Of a stretch of 64,000 bases of DNA, positions 17,750 to 25,844 are shown in pieces. The first letter of the stretch is position 1. Each line of letters starts with the position of its first letter. The translations under genes and the position numbers were made by a program. The notes under the pieces were generated by a model. It saw nothing but the letters and a program-made list of their open reading frames with translations. It searched no databases and was not told the DNA's origin. The stretch is taken from the NCBI RefSeq assembly GCF_000739915.1, contig NZ_BBJT01000008.1, positions 62,001-126,000 of the forward strand. Direction: 5' to 3'. Source of the DNA: Paenibacillus chitinolyticus NBRC 15660. Its GTDB lineage: Bacteria > Bacillota > Bacilli > Paenibacillales > NBRC-103111.

Positions 17750-18592
17750 TCAGCCCTTCTCCAGAATGATGACCGTCGCATTATCCTGCTTATGAAGCCC
17801 CTTGGCTTCAATCGCGTCGATCATGCCCTGTGCGGATTCCTCCGGCGAACCGCTGCCTGTCAAGATTTGCTCCATCTCAACCTCTGTTAACGTGTTATAC
17901 ACTCCGTCGCTGCAGAAAATGATTTTGTCCCCTGTCTTTAGCCGGAACGGGGTCTCACTGATTTCCATGTTCTGAAACTGCTCATACCCGAGGTAGTTGA
18001 CCAGTTGTCTTCTCTTGGGATTAGCTTCCATTTCATCCTTTGTAATTTCACCCGACAAATATTTCTGCTCCAATACGTTCCCATACGTATGTTTGGGGTT
18101 AACAGGAAGAAACTCCCCCTGCCGGTAAATCAGAATCACACTGTCACCGACAGCGCCCCAATACAGGTGATCCCCGTTAAGGATTCCCGCCACTAGAGTC
18201 GTACCGCCTTGAGCCCCTCTAAGCTGTTCGACTATCTCGGAATTCACCCTGCGAGCCGTTTCGCTGAGAAAATAAGGGATATGCCGCACATGTTCCACAT
18301 TCAAAAAATTTTTCAAGAACGTGGACACCGCAAGTGTACTGCACATTCTGCCGTTCGCCAGTCCGCTGATTCCGTCTGCCAGTACGGCCAAAGTTCCGAT
18401 GGACGTCGTAGTGCTGGCGAAATAATCGTCCTGCTCGTTCCTGGCTCCGATGGTCTGTCCGTTCCCTATCCGTACCCCGGGCACTTCGGGCTTCCGCTTA
18501 TTCAGCCGGCTCCGTACATACAGCATCAGCAGAATGAGAAGAATGGCGGCCCCGACAATCAGATACGGTGTTCCGTCTGATCCCGCCGGCAT
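17750..18592 (-). CDS. PP2C-type Ser/Thr phosphatase, membrane-anchored
   Basis: 280 residues. One N-terminal membrane helix (about 10-30) leads to a complete PP2C domain: ARNEQDDYF, LADGISG, GDS near the middle, FCSDGVYN and KQDNATVII at the end, so all metal-binding Asp residues are present. It should remove phosphate from Ser/Thr proteins at the cytosolic membrane face. With the Hanks kinase (25845-26837) and FHA proteins it forms a switch like PppA of T6SS. Its ATG overlaps the stop of the FHA gene (TAATG). Confidence 0.9.
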   Translation of the reverse strand: MPAGSDGTPYLIVGAAILLILLMLYVRSRLNKRKPEVPGVRIGNGQTIGARNEQDDYFASTTTSIGTLAVLADGISGLANGRMCSTLAVSTFLKNFLNVEHVRHIPYFLSETARRVNSEIVEQLRGAQGGTTLVAGILNGDHLYWGAVGDSVILIYRQGEFLPVNPKHTYGNVLEQKYLSGEITKDEMEANPKRRQLVNYLGYEQFQNMEISETPFRLKTGDKIIFCSDGVYNTLTEVEMEQILTGSGSPEESAQGMIDAIEAKGLHKQDNATVIILEKG

Positions 18593-19128
18593 TAGCCGAT
18601 CCCCGCAGCGGCCGTATTATTCCACTCGAAATGGGCTCCGCACAGCGGAATGAAAACAAATTTGCTCCGCCCGAGCTGGAGCAGATCATAAGCGGTTAAT
18701 TCCACCGGCGAATAAACCGCCTCGTTATTGTGGTACGCCAAGCCCGACGCATCTCCGGGCAGCAGGTAAAAGTTCCGCTTCTTAGGGTCATAGACAATGA
18801 CCGCGTGGTTCCGTCTGGAAATCGTGTTGTCTCCGATAATCCGGATGTGCATTTCTTCCGAGCGGCCGATAAAATTTTTCTCGGCCATAATGCGGTAATC
18901 TTGTCCCATTTGAGGCCCTTCGATGCAAACCAGCCATCCCGCAACCGGTTCAATGCCGGTCGTCTCGCCCAGAAACGGCATCGTTTTATCGTCTTCCTGC
19001 ACTCTCTGGGCCCTTGATTCCTCGGCCCGTGAAGCCGGCGGCTCGACCACAATGCTGCAGTAAGGGCACGTATTGCCATGCTTTCTGGTGCTGAACATGT
19101 GTCCATTGGCGCATCTTGTCAAACTCAT
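18592..19128 (-). CDS. Zinc-ribbon plus FHA domain protein
   Basis: 178 residues. The ATG at 19126-19128 has GGAGG ten bases upstream; the nearer ATG at 19137 is too close to it. A short zinc-finger pattern (C-A-N-G-H and C-P-Y-C, residues 6-24) is followed by a linker and an FHA domain with FIGRSEE, SRRNHAVIVYD and a terminal strand. The Arg, Ser and His residues that bind phosphothreonine are in place. It probably recruits a phosphorylated apparatus component made by the nearby kinase. Zn-ribbon-FHA architecture is uncommon in T6SS Fha proteins. Confidence 0.85.
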   Translation of the reverse strand: MSLTRCANGHMFSTRKHGNTCPYCSIVVEPPASRAEESRAQRVQEDDKTMPFLGETTGIEPVAGWLVCIEGPQMGQDYRIMAEKNFIGRSEEMHIRIIGDNTISRRNHAVIVYDPKKRNFYLLPGDASGLAYHNNEAVYSPVELTAYDLLQLGRSKFVFIPLCGAHFEWNNTAAAGIG

Positions 19129-19188
19129 CCTGTTCATTCCTCCGTTTGTCCTGTCGGATCGGCTGTCAGCTTCTTCTCCGCTTGCTCT

Positions 19189-19740
19189 TTATTTGACCAA
19201 AAGCCTCGTATTGGCTATGTATACAATATCTCCGACATCCAGCTTGTGAGGCTCCTCGACTTCTTGTTTGTCTCTGGGACCTCTGCCGCTTTTCTGGATG
19301 CCCACACCGCTTTCGGAATCGACGTCCTCGATAAACCACTCTCTGCCGCTGCGGTTTAACACGGCATGCTCGCTTTGGATCAGCGATGCGTATTCGGTAT
19401 CGGCCAGATCTATATCAACCTCGTATTGACCGGAGCTTTTGCCGATCAGCAAGGACGTTTCCCCCTGGATATACCACTCCTTCACGCTCTCCCCGTCCTC
19501 ATTAAGCAGGACAAGCTTCGCGATCGCCTCCCGTTCCGGCTTTTCTGCCGGCATACGGTAATATACGAACCCCAGAACGGACAGCCCTAGCGCCATAAGA
19601 AGACTGACGAACATTTTCAGCGTATTGTCGATATTGATAAAATAGACATAAATCAGGACGGCTGCCGCCAGCCCCGCAATGAGTACGTCCAGTAGAGTAA
19701 TCCACCCGGATTTTCTGCCTTTCACGCCGGTTTCCCCCAT
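19189..19740 (-). CDS. Membrane-anchored FHA domain protein
   Basis: 183 residues. Two hydrophobic helices (about 13-35 and 41-60) are followed by a cytosolic FHA-like domain with LLIGKSSGQYEVDID, IQSEHAVLNR and a C-terminal IANTRLLVK strand. GKS replaces the usual GRS. It would hold a phospho-dependent partner at the membrane. It lies between the J-domain and the zinc-ribbon FHA genes in the apparatus operon. The start ATG has GAAGGAC before it. Confidence 0.8.
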   Translation of the reverse strand: MGETGVKGRKSGWITLLDVLIAGLAAAVLIYVYFINIDNTLKMFVSLLMALGLSVLGFVYYRMPAEKPEREAIAKLVLLNEDGESVKEWYIQGETSLLIGKSSGQYEVDIDLADTEYASLIQSEHAVLNRSGREWFIEDVDSESGVGIQKSGRGPRDKQEVEEPHKLDVGDIVYIANTRLLVK

Positions 19741-19934
19741 GTCCTTCGCATTATTGCGTCACAACATTCGCGCCATCGGGAACGCAAAAAAGTTCCCTTC
19801 CTGACGGCAAGATGTCTCCGACACATCCCCTACACCGTAGAAGTGGAACATACTGCTTCATTGGCACCCGCAAGCTTCTTCACCAGGGGGCATCCCGCAA
19901 GCCGACTTTGCTTACGCGTTGTTACCGAAGCAGA

Positions 19935-20366
19935 CTACTTCTTCTTCGCATCGAAGAACCGGTTAAAGAGGTCTGTCGTATCCATCGGATTTTTCTGAGA
20001 TGGTTTGGCTTCCCCGCCTCCGGCTTTGCCGGCAAAACCGAAAAAGCGCTCAAAATTCTTTCTTACGTCGCTTGGATCAAATTCAGCCTGCTGCGCTCCG
20101 GCACGGCTGCCTGCCGCTTTCTCATGCGGGCCCTTGCCGCCGCTTTCTCGCCGGTTCTGGCCGCCAAGTTTATGATCGTAAGCGTTTCGCGACGCTTCAT
20201 CCTCCAGCGTCTGGTACGCTTCGTAGATTTGCTTGAACTTGCGCTCCGCATCCGGATTGCCCGGATTGAGATCCGGATGGTGCTTCTTGGCCAGCAGCCT
20301 GTACGCCTTCTTGATCTCCGCTTGCGGAGCGTTCCTTGCCACGCCAAGCACCTGGTAATAATCCAT
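19935..20366 (-). CDS. J-domain protein (DnaJ-like co-chaperone)
   Basis: 143 residues from the ATG at 20364-20366, chosen for its GAGGACAGA site; the open frame further upstream is not coding. A J domain occupies residues 1-65 ([18 protein letters not shown] with the HPD triad, EAYQTL). A Gly/Lys-rich linker and a short C-terminal FERFFGF/LFNRFF motif pair follow. There is no zinc-finger or client-binding domain. It is predicted to stimulate the ATPase activity of the operon's Hsp70-like protein, and it is dedicated to this locus rather than a general DnaJ. Confidence 0.85.
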   Translation of the reverse strand: MDYYQVLGVARNAPQAEIKKAYRLLAKKHHPDLNPGNPDAERKFKQIYEAYQTLEDEASRNAYDHKLGGQNRRESGGKGPHEKAAGSRAGAQQAEFDPSDVRKNFERFFGFAGKAGGGEAKPSQKNPMDTTDLFNRFFDAKKK

Positions 20367-20496
20367 TCTGTCCTCGTCCCTGCACATATGAGATAAACCT
20401 CTGCCAAGGTCTTCCGAAAATAAACGACCGCGGTGTAGAGGTAGGTTTATTCGCCAATCAGGATCGCTTTCCGATGCATACATGCCGGAAAATTCC

Positions 20497-20539
20497 GGAA
20501 CAGAATTCAAGAGGCGTAACGCCTCTTAAATTTTGTTCC
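20497..20539 (-). terminator. Strong hairpin between tube gene and the rest of the operon
   Basis: Arms 20497-20516 and 20520-20539 pair at 18 of 20 positions around a 3-base loop, 17 bases after the tube gene stop. There is no long U tract, so it is more likely a partial terminator or an mRNA 3'-end stabiliser. It would let sheath and tube be made in excess over downstream components. Confidence 0.55.
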
Positions 20540-20555
20540 GATGAACGTCCGGAAT

Positions 20556-20981
20556 TTATATGGAGTAGCCGCCTTCGACTTTCGCGAATTCGGTTTTGTC
20601 CTTTTTCTGCTTAATAAACAGGCTGAAACTTCCCACGCCTTCGGTGTCTCCGAAATTCTCGCTGTAGTCCACTACGAAAGCATTCGGGAAATAAATCTTA
20701 CGGACAACTTGGTCAGCCGCAATGACTTCAAGCGTCACTTTTCTGTAGCAGTCCGCTTTCTCGGCCGGAACCAGCGACCACAGACCCAGCTTCAGCGTGT
20801 CATCCGCGCTGTCGCCGTCCGTAGCCGTAATAATTTTGCCCGAGATCCGGAGCGTTGCCCCTACATCGGTCGATCTTGCATTGGAATCGTTTGGCGTGTC
20901 GGTATCGTAAGTTACCGTTTGAATGTTATCCATGCCCAATTCGAATGTTTCTGCGCCTTCTACTTTAAGTCTGAAACCCAT
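20556..20981 (-). CDS. Hcp-like tube protein
   Basis: 141 residues starting MGFRLKVEGAETFELGMDNIQ, behind an AAGGAGG site at seven bases, the best in the operon. The beta-rich sequence with two long strand pairs and one helix (SLFIKQKKDK at the end) has the size and layout of phage tube/Hcp proteins. It directly follows the sheath gene, the usual order in contractile systems. It would stack as rings to form the inner tube on which VgrG sits. The identity is inferred from size, order and pattern. Confidence 0.75.
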   Translation of the reverse strand: MGFRLKVEGAETFELGMDNIQTVTYDTDTPNDSNARSTDVGATLRISGKIITATDGDSADDTLKLGLWSLVPAEKADCYRKVTLEVIAADQVVRKIYFPNAFVVDYSENFGDTEGVGSFSLFIKQKKDKTEFAKVEGGYSI

Positions 20982-21100
20982 TTGTATTACCTCCTTGAAA
21001 TTGGTTGATAAGGTTCCCGTCGGCAAGGATTGCTTACGAGATTTATGTATAAAGGCAGGTATGGGAAACCATGCCTTTAACATACGCTTTAGTGCACCGA

Positions 21101-23269
21101 TCATACTTTGACCGGCGACGTACCCTTCGTAATCGTCACTTCCAGGTTCTTCACGTTGCCGTTAAATACAAGATCGATATGGCACAGGTTGCTCTTGTCG
21201 TCGATGATGTAGCTCATATCGTCTCCATCCTGAATGATCGAGTTTACGAATCCCCGGGTGCCGAGCCATTTGCTCTTCTGGCTGCTTGGATTGTTGCTGA
21301 AAAATTTAACGATATTCTCATGTTTGAAATCACCGGTCTGGAAACGGAGAATCCGCTCTATGTAAGTGCTCACCAGTGTTTTATAAATGGAATCGAATCC
21401 GTCTTCCGCCATCGCAAGACTGCGGGCCTTATACACGGTAATTCGTTTGATATCCCGGTCCTGAAGCTGGGCATTCTCCGAAGAGAAAATGAATCCAAAG
21501 TTTTTGCGGTTGATGGCATCCTTGATGTTGTTGGTGAAGCCGGATATTTCCTTGGCCATAGTGGATACGGCCCGCAGGCTGTGATCGCCCGCCTCAATAT
21601 CGAAGCGCACGCCCGGATAGTCTCTGCTGACGCTCTTAAACTGCTCCCGCAAATATTCCGGGCATTGGTACGCGGATACCAGACCGGCCGCCACGTAACT
21701 CGCGCCGATATAAACGCCTTCGATCCACAGCTTCAGGATGTCTTCCTTCTCCTGGGACAGACGCGCTCCGTCTTCGGTATGCAGCATACGGCTGTCGATC
21801 ACCACACCCGATTTGTCTTTCGGGATAATGGTAAAGTTCGGCACGCACGGGACAGCAAACTCGCTGTACTCTTTGCGGACAAGCACACCGCATTTATCGA
21901 TATATTTATCGATTCCCGCGGTCGCCATGCTGTTGAAGGTGGTGTCTTCGCCAGATTCGAAGCTGAAGAACAGCTGCACTTTATACTCCTTGAGGACTTG
22001 GAGCAGCATGGACAGCGATTCCATCGTGTTTCCGTCAGGCTTCATGACCTTCTCGTTGCCCTTGAAACGCTCCCGGCTGACTTTCACTTTGCCGGCCGTT
22101 TCGAGTTCAACGGAAGGTACGATGCCGAACCAGATCGTATCGCTGAAATCGTTCTTGGAGTTGACGGTGTTGAGGTAGGTCTCCAGACGCGGAATATTGC
22201 TGCTCTTCACCGTCATGTCCAGCTTGCTGTTCGTCACGAGCAGAGTAGGCTGCATGCCTTTGTTCTTCGTGGCGTACTGTTCGAAAAACATTTTGACGCC
22301 CAGTATTTTCTCAACGAGAGGTTTAACCGTTTTGACGAAGTCGTCCTTGGCGTTTTTGTAAAATTCCAGATAGGTGTTGTAGTTCTGTACTTCCGTCTCC
22401 ACATCCACGGTGCTCTGCACAGCGGGAAGCGGACAGAACGTGCGGACAACCAGATCTTTTACATATCCCGACGGCGTTTCCGTGATGGATTCGTAATCTT
22501 CCTCGAACACGGAAACGAGCTCGTTAGAGCTGTTATCGTCGAGCAGCATAAGTTCCGTGCTTCCGCTCTTCGGCGCCTCGATAATTTTGAGCTCGCCGTT
22601 ATTGCCGATCGTCAGCATGCCGATCTGGAACGCCTCCGACTTGTTCTCCTCCTGCGCGCTGCCGAGCAGAAGCCGGGTTTTGATATCCTCGATAGCAAGC
22701 GGAAGCATCGCCATGACGTTGTTGTAATTCTTGCTCGCATCTTCGAACATTCCGTTGAGCTTGTCACCCAGATCGAATTTCTTCGGATCTCCTTCGTCCA
22801 GCTTTTCGTACTGCCCGAATAAATAATGGATTTCTTTCCTGACCTGGCGGATATCGTCCATCACTTTTTTGGGGGAAATCATGTCGAGCAAATTCTCGAA
22901 CTTAAAGTCCACATTGGGAATACCCTGGCTGCGTTTGGTGTCGATCAGGGTGAAGAGCATTTTAAGAAAATCATTGTTCTGGTCGATCCTGATTTCAGAG
23001 ATGGCGTCATCCGCCAATCCTTCCGGCTTCTTCAGCGTGTACATCACTTTCTGATTAGCCGCATTGTAGAAGGAGTAGACCGTGGGAGAAAATTTGTCGA
23101 GAAACTCATCGAAATTACGTACAAGCAAATGCCTGTTGATTTCCTTGATTTTGTCATCGCTCAAGCTGTCAATGGCTTTGACATCTCCTACGATAGTCAC
23201 TAGGTCTAATTTCTCAGGATTGATCTCCTCAAAAAGCATCGTTCGGTTCGTTTGATTGATAATGTCCAT
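21101..23269 (-). CDS. Contractile sheath protein (single polypeptide, TssBC-like) candidate
   Basis: 722 residues, the first gene of the operon. The N-terminus (INPEKLDLVTIVGDV...) is TssB-like and the large remainder is TssC/sheath-like, ending in a beta strand (KNLEVTITKGTSPVKV) suitable for the handshake seen in sheaths. It is longer than either TssB or TssC alone and similar to fused sheath proteins of phages. Placed right before the tube gene, it is best read as the sheath. The ATG at 23267-23269 lacks a Shine-Dalgarno sequence; a strong one lies about 75 bases upstream (see the regulatory entry). Confidence 0.75.
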   Translation of the reverse strand: MDIINQTNRTMLFEEINPEKLDLVTIVGDVKAIDSLSDDKIKEINRHLLVRNFDEFLDKFSPTVYSFYNAANQKVMYTLKKPEGLADDAISEIRIDQNNDFLKMLFTLIDTKRSQGIPNVDFKFENLLDMISPKKVMDDIRQVRKEIHYLFGQYEKLDEGDPKKFDLGDKLNGMFEDASKNYNNVMAMLPLAIEDIKTRLLLGSAQEENKSEAFQIGMLTIGNNGELKIIEAPKSGSTELMLLDDNSSNELVSVFEEDYESITETPSGYVKDLVVRTFCPLPAVQSTVDVETEVQNYNTYLEFYKNAKDDFVKTVKPLVEKILGVKMFFEQYATKNKGMQPTLLVTNSKLDMTVKSSNIPRLETYLNTVNSKNDFSDTIWFGIVPSVELETAGKVKVSRERFKGNEKVMKPDGNTMESLSMLLQVLKEYKVQLFFSFESGEDTTFNSMATAGIDKYIDKCGVLVRKEYSEFAVPCVPNFTIIPKDKSGVVIDSRMLHTEDGARLSQEKEDILKLWIEGVYIGASYVAAGLVSAYQCPEYLREQFKSVSRDYPGVRFDIEAGDHSLRAVSTMAKEISGFTNNIKDAINRKNFGFIFSSENAQLQDRDIKRITVYKARSLAMAEDGFDSIYKTLVSTYIERILRFQTGDFKHENIVKFFSNNPSSQKSKWLGTRGFVNSIIQDGDDMSYIIDDKSNLCHIDLVFNGNVKNLEVTITKGTSPVKV

Positions 23270-23280
23270 AGCGGTCAGCG

Positions 23281-23356
23281 GAAAGTTTACCTGATCAAGA
23301 CCTTAGGCAAGGCTTGTTTAATGGCGAAACAGTAAACCTGCCGCCCCCTCCTTTCT
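23281..23356 (-). promoter_or_regulatory. Sheath-gene leader: remote Shine-Dalgarno and hairpin
   Basis: AAAGGAGGGGG (complement of 23344-23354) lies 75 bases before the sheath ATG, with no usable start codon after it. Between them, GUUUAC (23337-23332) can pair with GUAAAC (23290-23285), extended by wobble pairs to about nine base pairs, folding out the intervening bases. The folded form would bring the site near the AUG. Confidence 0.35.
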
Positions 23357-23469
23357 GTGAGTTTAGAACTAGTTTCTTCTAATTAAGTAGTTATAAAGAA
23401 CTATTTATGTAAAAACATGACTTCACAATCCGAGAATGGAAAAATATCCGGTTTGTGACTTTAGAAGTT

Positions 23470-23499
23470 ATCATAATGATCTGCGTTTCATTTTGTCAA
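23470..23499 (-). promoter_or_regulatory. SigA-type promoter for the injection-system operon
   Basis: On the minus strand TTGACA (23499-23494), an 18-base spacer and TATGAT (23475-23470) match the vegetative consensus closely. Transcription would begin near 23463, leaving a leader of about 190 bases before the sheath gene. The rest of the 428-bp divergent region up to 23697 is AT-rich with no other clear gene. Confidence 0.7.
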
Positions 23500-23697
23500 T
23501 ATTTATGAAAATAGGGATAGAACACCTTTTATATAAGTAAAAACGTAGGTTAAAAATAAAAATTTACTTTTTTTATCCACGATCTAACATTTTCTATTTT
23601 TAAATCCGATGATTATATTGTGGAATAAAAGAAATTTTACCAATTATTTGTATATTAGTAGTCATATAGTCCGATATCTCTACAAAAAGGTGATGTC

Positions 23698-25752
23698 ATG
23701 TCTCTCGTCCGCAAGCTTATTCACTCTAAAAATTGGCTCCAGGCCGCGCTGCTCGTGTCTCTGGTTGCAGGTCTTTTGATTTATCCCCGTCCGCTTTCCG
23801 CCGCCAAAGTGGAAACCTCCCAAGGGCTCGATGCCATGTTTGTGCTGGACACAAGCTTTTCCATGAATGAAACAGACAAAGACGGCATTGCAGCCGAAGT
23901 CGTCAAAATGTTCATGGATCTGGAGGGAACCGGCCAGTCACGGGTCGGCTACGTAGCCTACAACGATAAAATCGTCTCTTCGCTTCCGCTTTCGGACCTC
24001 GGGTCGAGCGATCGCTCCAACGCCTGGAAATCAACACTGGACGGAATCAAACGCCGAGGGTACTCCGATATGGGACTTGGTCTGCGCAAAGCGGCCGAGC
24101 TGATGGAAACCGGTTACGATCCCGCCCGGAAGCCGTTCCTTATTCTGCTGTCCGACGGGGGGACCGACTTCGGCAAGCACGCGGGCGGAAGAAACGCGGA
24201 CATTTCGGGCCGGGACGTTGAAGACTCTATCGGCATCGCCAGAAAGCTCGGCATCCCGATTTATACCGTGGGATTAAACAGGGACGGATCCGCCCGTAAA
24301 TCGGAACTGGAAAACATAGCCGCCGAAACCGGAGGCACCTCCTTCATGGCGGGCAGTGCGGATGATTTGCCGGAGATTTTCAATCTCATCTTCGCCAAAC
24401 AACTGCAGTCGTCTCTTGTTTCCGTATCTGCCGTCTCGGCAACAGGCGAGCTTCAAGAAGTAACGGTACCCGTTGCGAACTCGAGCATAAGCGAGGCAAA
24501 CCTAATTCTTCTGTCTCCGAATCCGCTAACAGAGGCGCAAGTCTATTCCACCTCCAAAAATGTGCGGCTTTACAAGTCGGACAATTATACGCTTTTGAAA
24601 GTGATCGAACCCCAGAAGGGCAGTATGAGGGTCATTTTTCGGGGGAAACCGGGCGATCTTGTGAAGGTGAACCTCCTCGCCGGCTATAAGCTCCAAGCAG
24701 GGGTTGAACTACCGGAGGAAGCGCAAAAGGGAGTCGCCTCCCCTTTCACCGCGCGCCTGTATCATCCCGACGGCAAACCTCTTGGGGATTCCGACCTATA
24801 CGGTTCCATGAAAACGGAACTAGTCGTGACAAATCCGCAAAAGAAAACAGAGGAGCGTTTTCCGCTGAAGCAGGAAGGAAACGGCTTCGAGCTCGCGCAT
24901 ATTTTCCCGGCAACAGGCACTTATCCGTGGAAAATCGTGATGACCGCCCCTGATTTTTACCGGGAAACCAAGCCGGCCGAGCTGAAAGTGCTCAATACCC
25001 CGCCTGAAGCGAAACCCGGAACGATCAAAATCAGCCGGGAGGACGGCGAACAGAAGATTGACCTCGGGGAATACTTCCATGACGCGAACGGGGATAAACT
25101 TACGTACTCCGTTACCGCAGACGGCGGCCGAAATTCTGTGGAAGCGAAATTCCAAGACGGCTTCCTGCTCCTAAACCCGCTGAATACCGGAGACAGCGAA
25201 CTGCGGGTTACGGCGACCGATGAAGAGGGCGCGAGCGCAATGGCAATCCTGGCTGTAACAGTCGTTTCGATATGGACGCTAATTACGAAAATCCTGCTCG
25301 GAGTTACGGCCGCTGCAGCCTTAGGCGCGATTCTTTACTTCACCCTTCGTCCTAAGCCCAAATTCTCGGGACGCCTGGAAGGTTATTTTCTGCAAACCGC
25401 CAGCGGCAATGACATCCCGGTAAAATACTGGCCGCTGACTTCTTTTGATACGCGGAGCATCAGTCTCCAAGATCTGTTCCGCAGCCTGAATGTGAACGAA
25501 TCACTGCCCGAGGCTGACCGCATCTTCTTCAAGGCACGTAAGGACGGCAGCCTCCTGTTCCGTCATAGCACACGCTGCGCGGTGCAGAAAGGCGCGTCTC
25601 CACTAGGCAAGAAGCAGAAAGACAAGCTGGAATACGGGGATAAACTCTACATCACTTTCGAAGACGGCGTTACGGAGATCGAGCTACGTTATAAAGCCGT
25701 GAAGGCCAGTTATCAGCCGCAAACACAAGAAGCGCAGACCGTCCGGACATAA
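23698..25752 (+). CDS. Membrane VWA protein with cytosolic FHA-like tail
   Basis: 684 residues. A signal peptide (hydrophobic 15-34, ending PLSAA) leads to an extracytoplasmic VWA domain with a MIDAS motif DTSFS around 51, later DMGLG and LLSDGGTD. Beta-rich repeats follow, including a cadherin/Ig-like segment (about 450-530), then a membrane helix (about 540-560). The cytosolic tail of about 110 residues ends in DGSLLFRHSTRCAV and a Y.DKLYITF strand resembling FHA/ubiquitin-like folds. AAGGTGAT precedes the ATG. Divergent from the sheath promoter, it may sense cell-surface contact or metal and relay this to the kinase, like the VWA part of PpkA. The role is inferred. Confidence 0.8.
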   Translation: MSLVRKLIHSKNWLQAALLVSLVAGLLIYPRPLSAAKVETSQGLDAMFVLDTSFSMNETDKDGIAAEVVKMFMDLEGTGQSRVGYVAYNDKIVSSLPLSDLGSSDRSNAWKSTLDGIKRRGYSDMGLGLRKAAELMETGYDPARKPFLILLSDGGTDFGKHAGGRNADISGRDVEDSIGIARKLGIPIYTVGLNRDGSARKSELENIAAETGGTSFMAGSADDLPEIFNLIFAKQLQSSLVSVSAVSATGELQEVTVPVANSSISEANLILLSPNPLTEAQVYSTSKNVRLYKSDNYTLLKVIEPQKGSMRVIFRGKPGDLVKVNLLAGYKLQAGVELPEEAQKGVASPFTARLYHPDGKPLGDSDLYGSMKTELVVTNPQKKTEERFPLKQEGNGFELAHIFPATGTYPWKIVMTAPDFYRETKPAELKVLNTPPEAKPGTIKISREDGEQKIDLGEYFHDANGDKLTYSVTADGGRNSVEAKFQDGFLLLNPLNTGDSELRVTATDEEGASAMAILAVTVVSIWTLITKILLGVTAAAALGAILYFTLRPKPKFSGRLEGYFLQTASGNDIPVKYWPLTSFDTRSISLQDLFRSLNVNESLPEADRIFFKARKDGSLLFRHSTRCAVQKGASPLGKKQKDKLEYGDKLYITFEDGVTEIELRYKAVKASYQPQTQEAQTVRT

Positions 25753-25771
25753 CCGGGCGGTTTGCGCTTCT
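25728..25771 (+). terminator. Hairpin terminator at the end of the VWA gene
   Basis: Arms 25728-25746 and 25753-25771 pair at most positions around a 6-base loop that contains the stop codon of the VWA gene. The stem is GC-rich; the T tract after it is weak. It lies between converging genes and may work in both directions. Confidence 0.55.
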
Positions 25772-25844
25772 TAACATTCGGGAGCATGCTTCGAATCGTG
25801 GTGATCGGCTTTCATTGAAGGAACCAGGCGGGCGTTAAGAAGAA

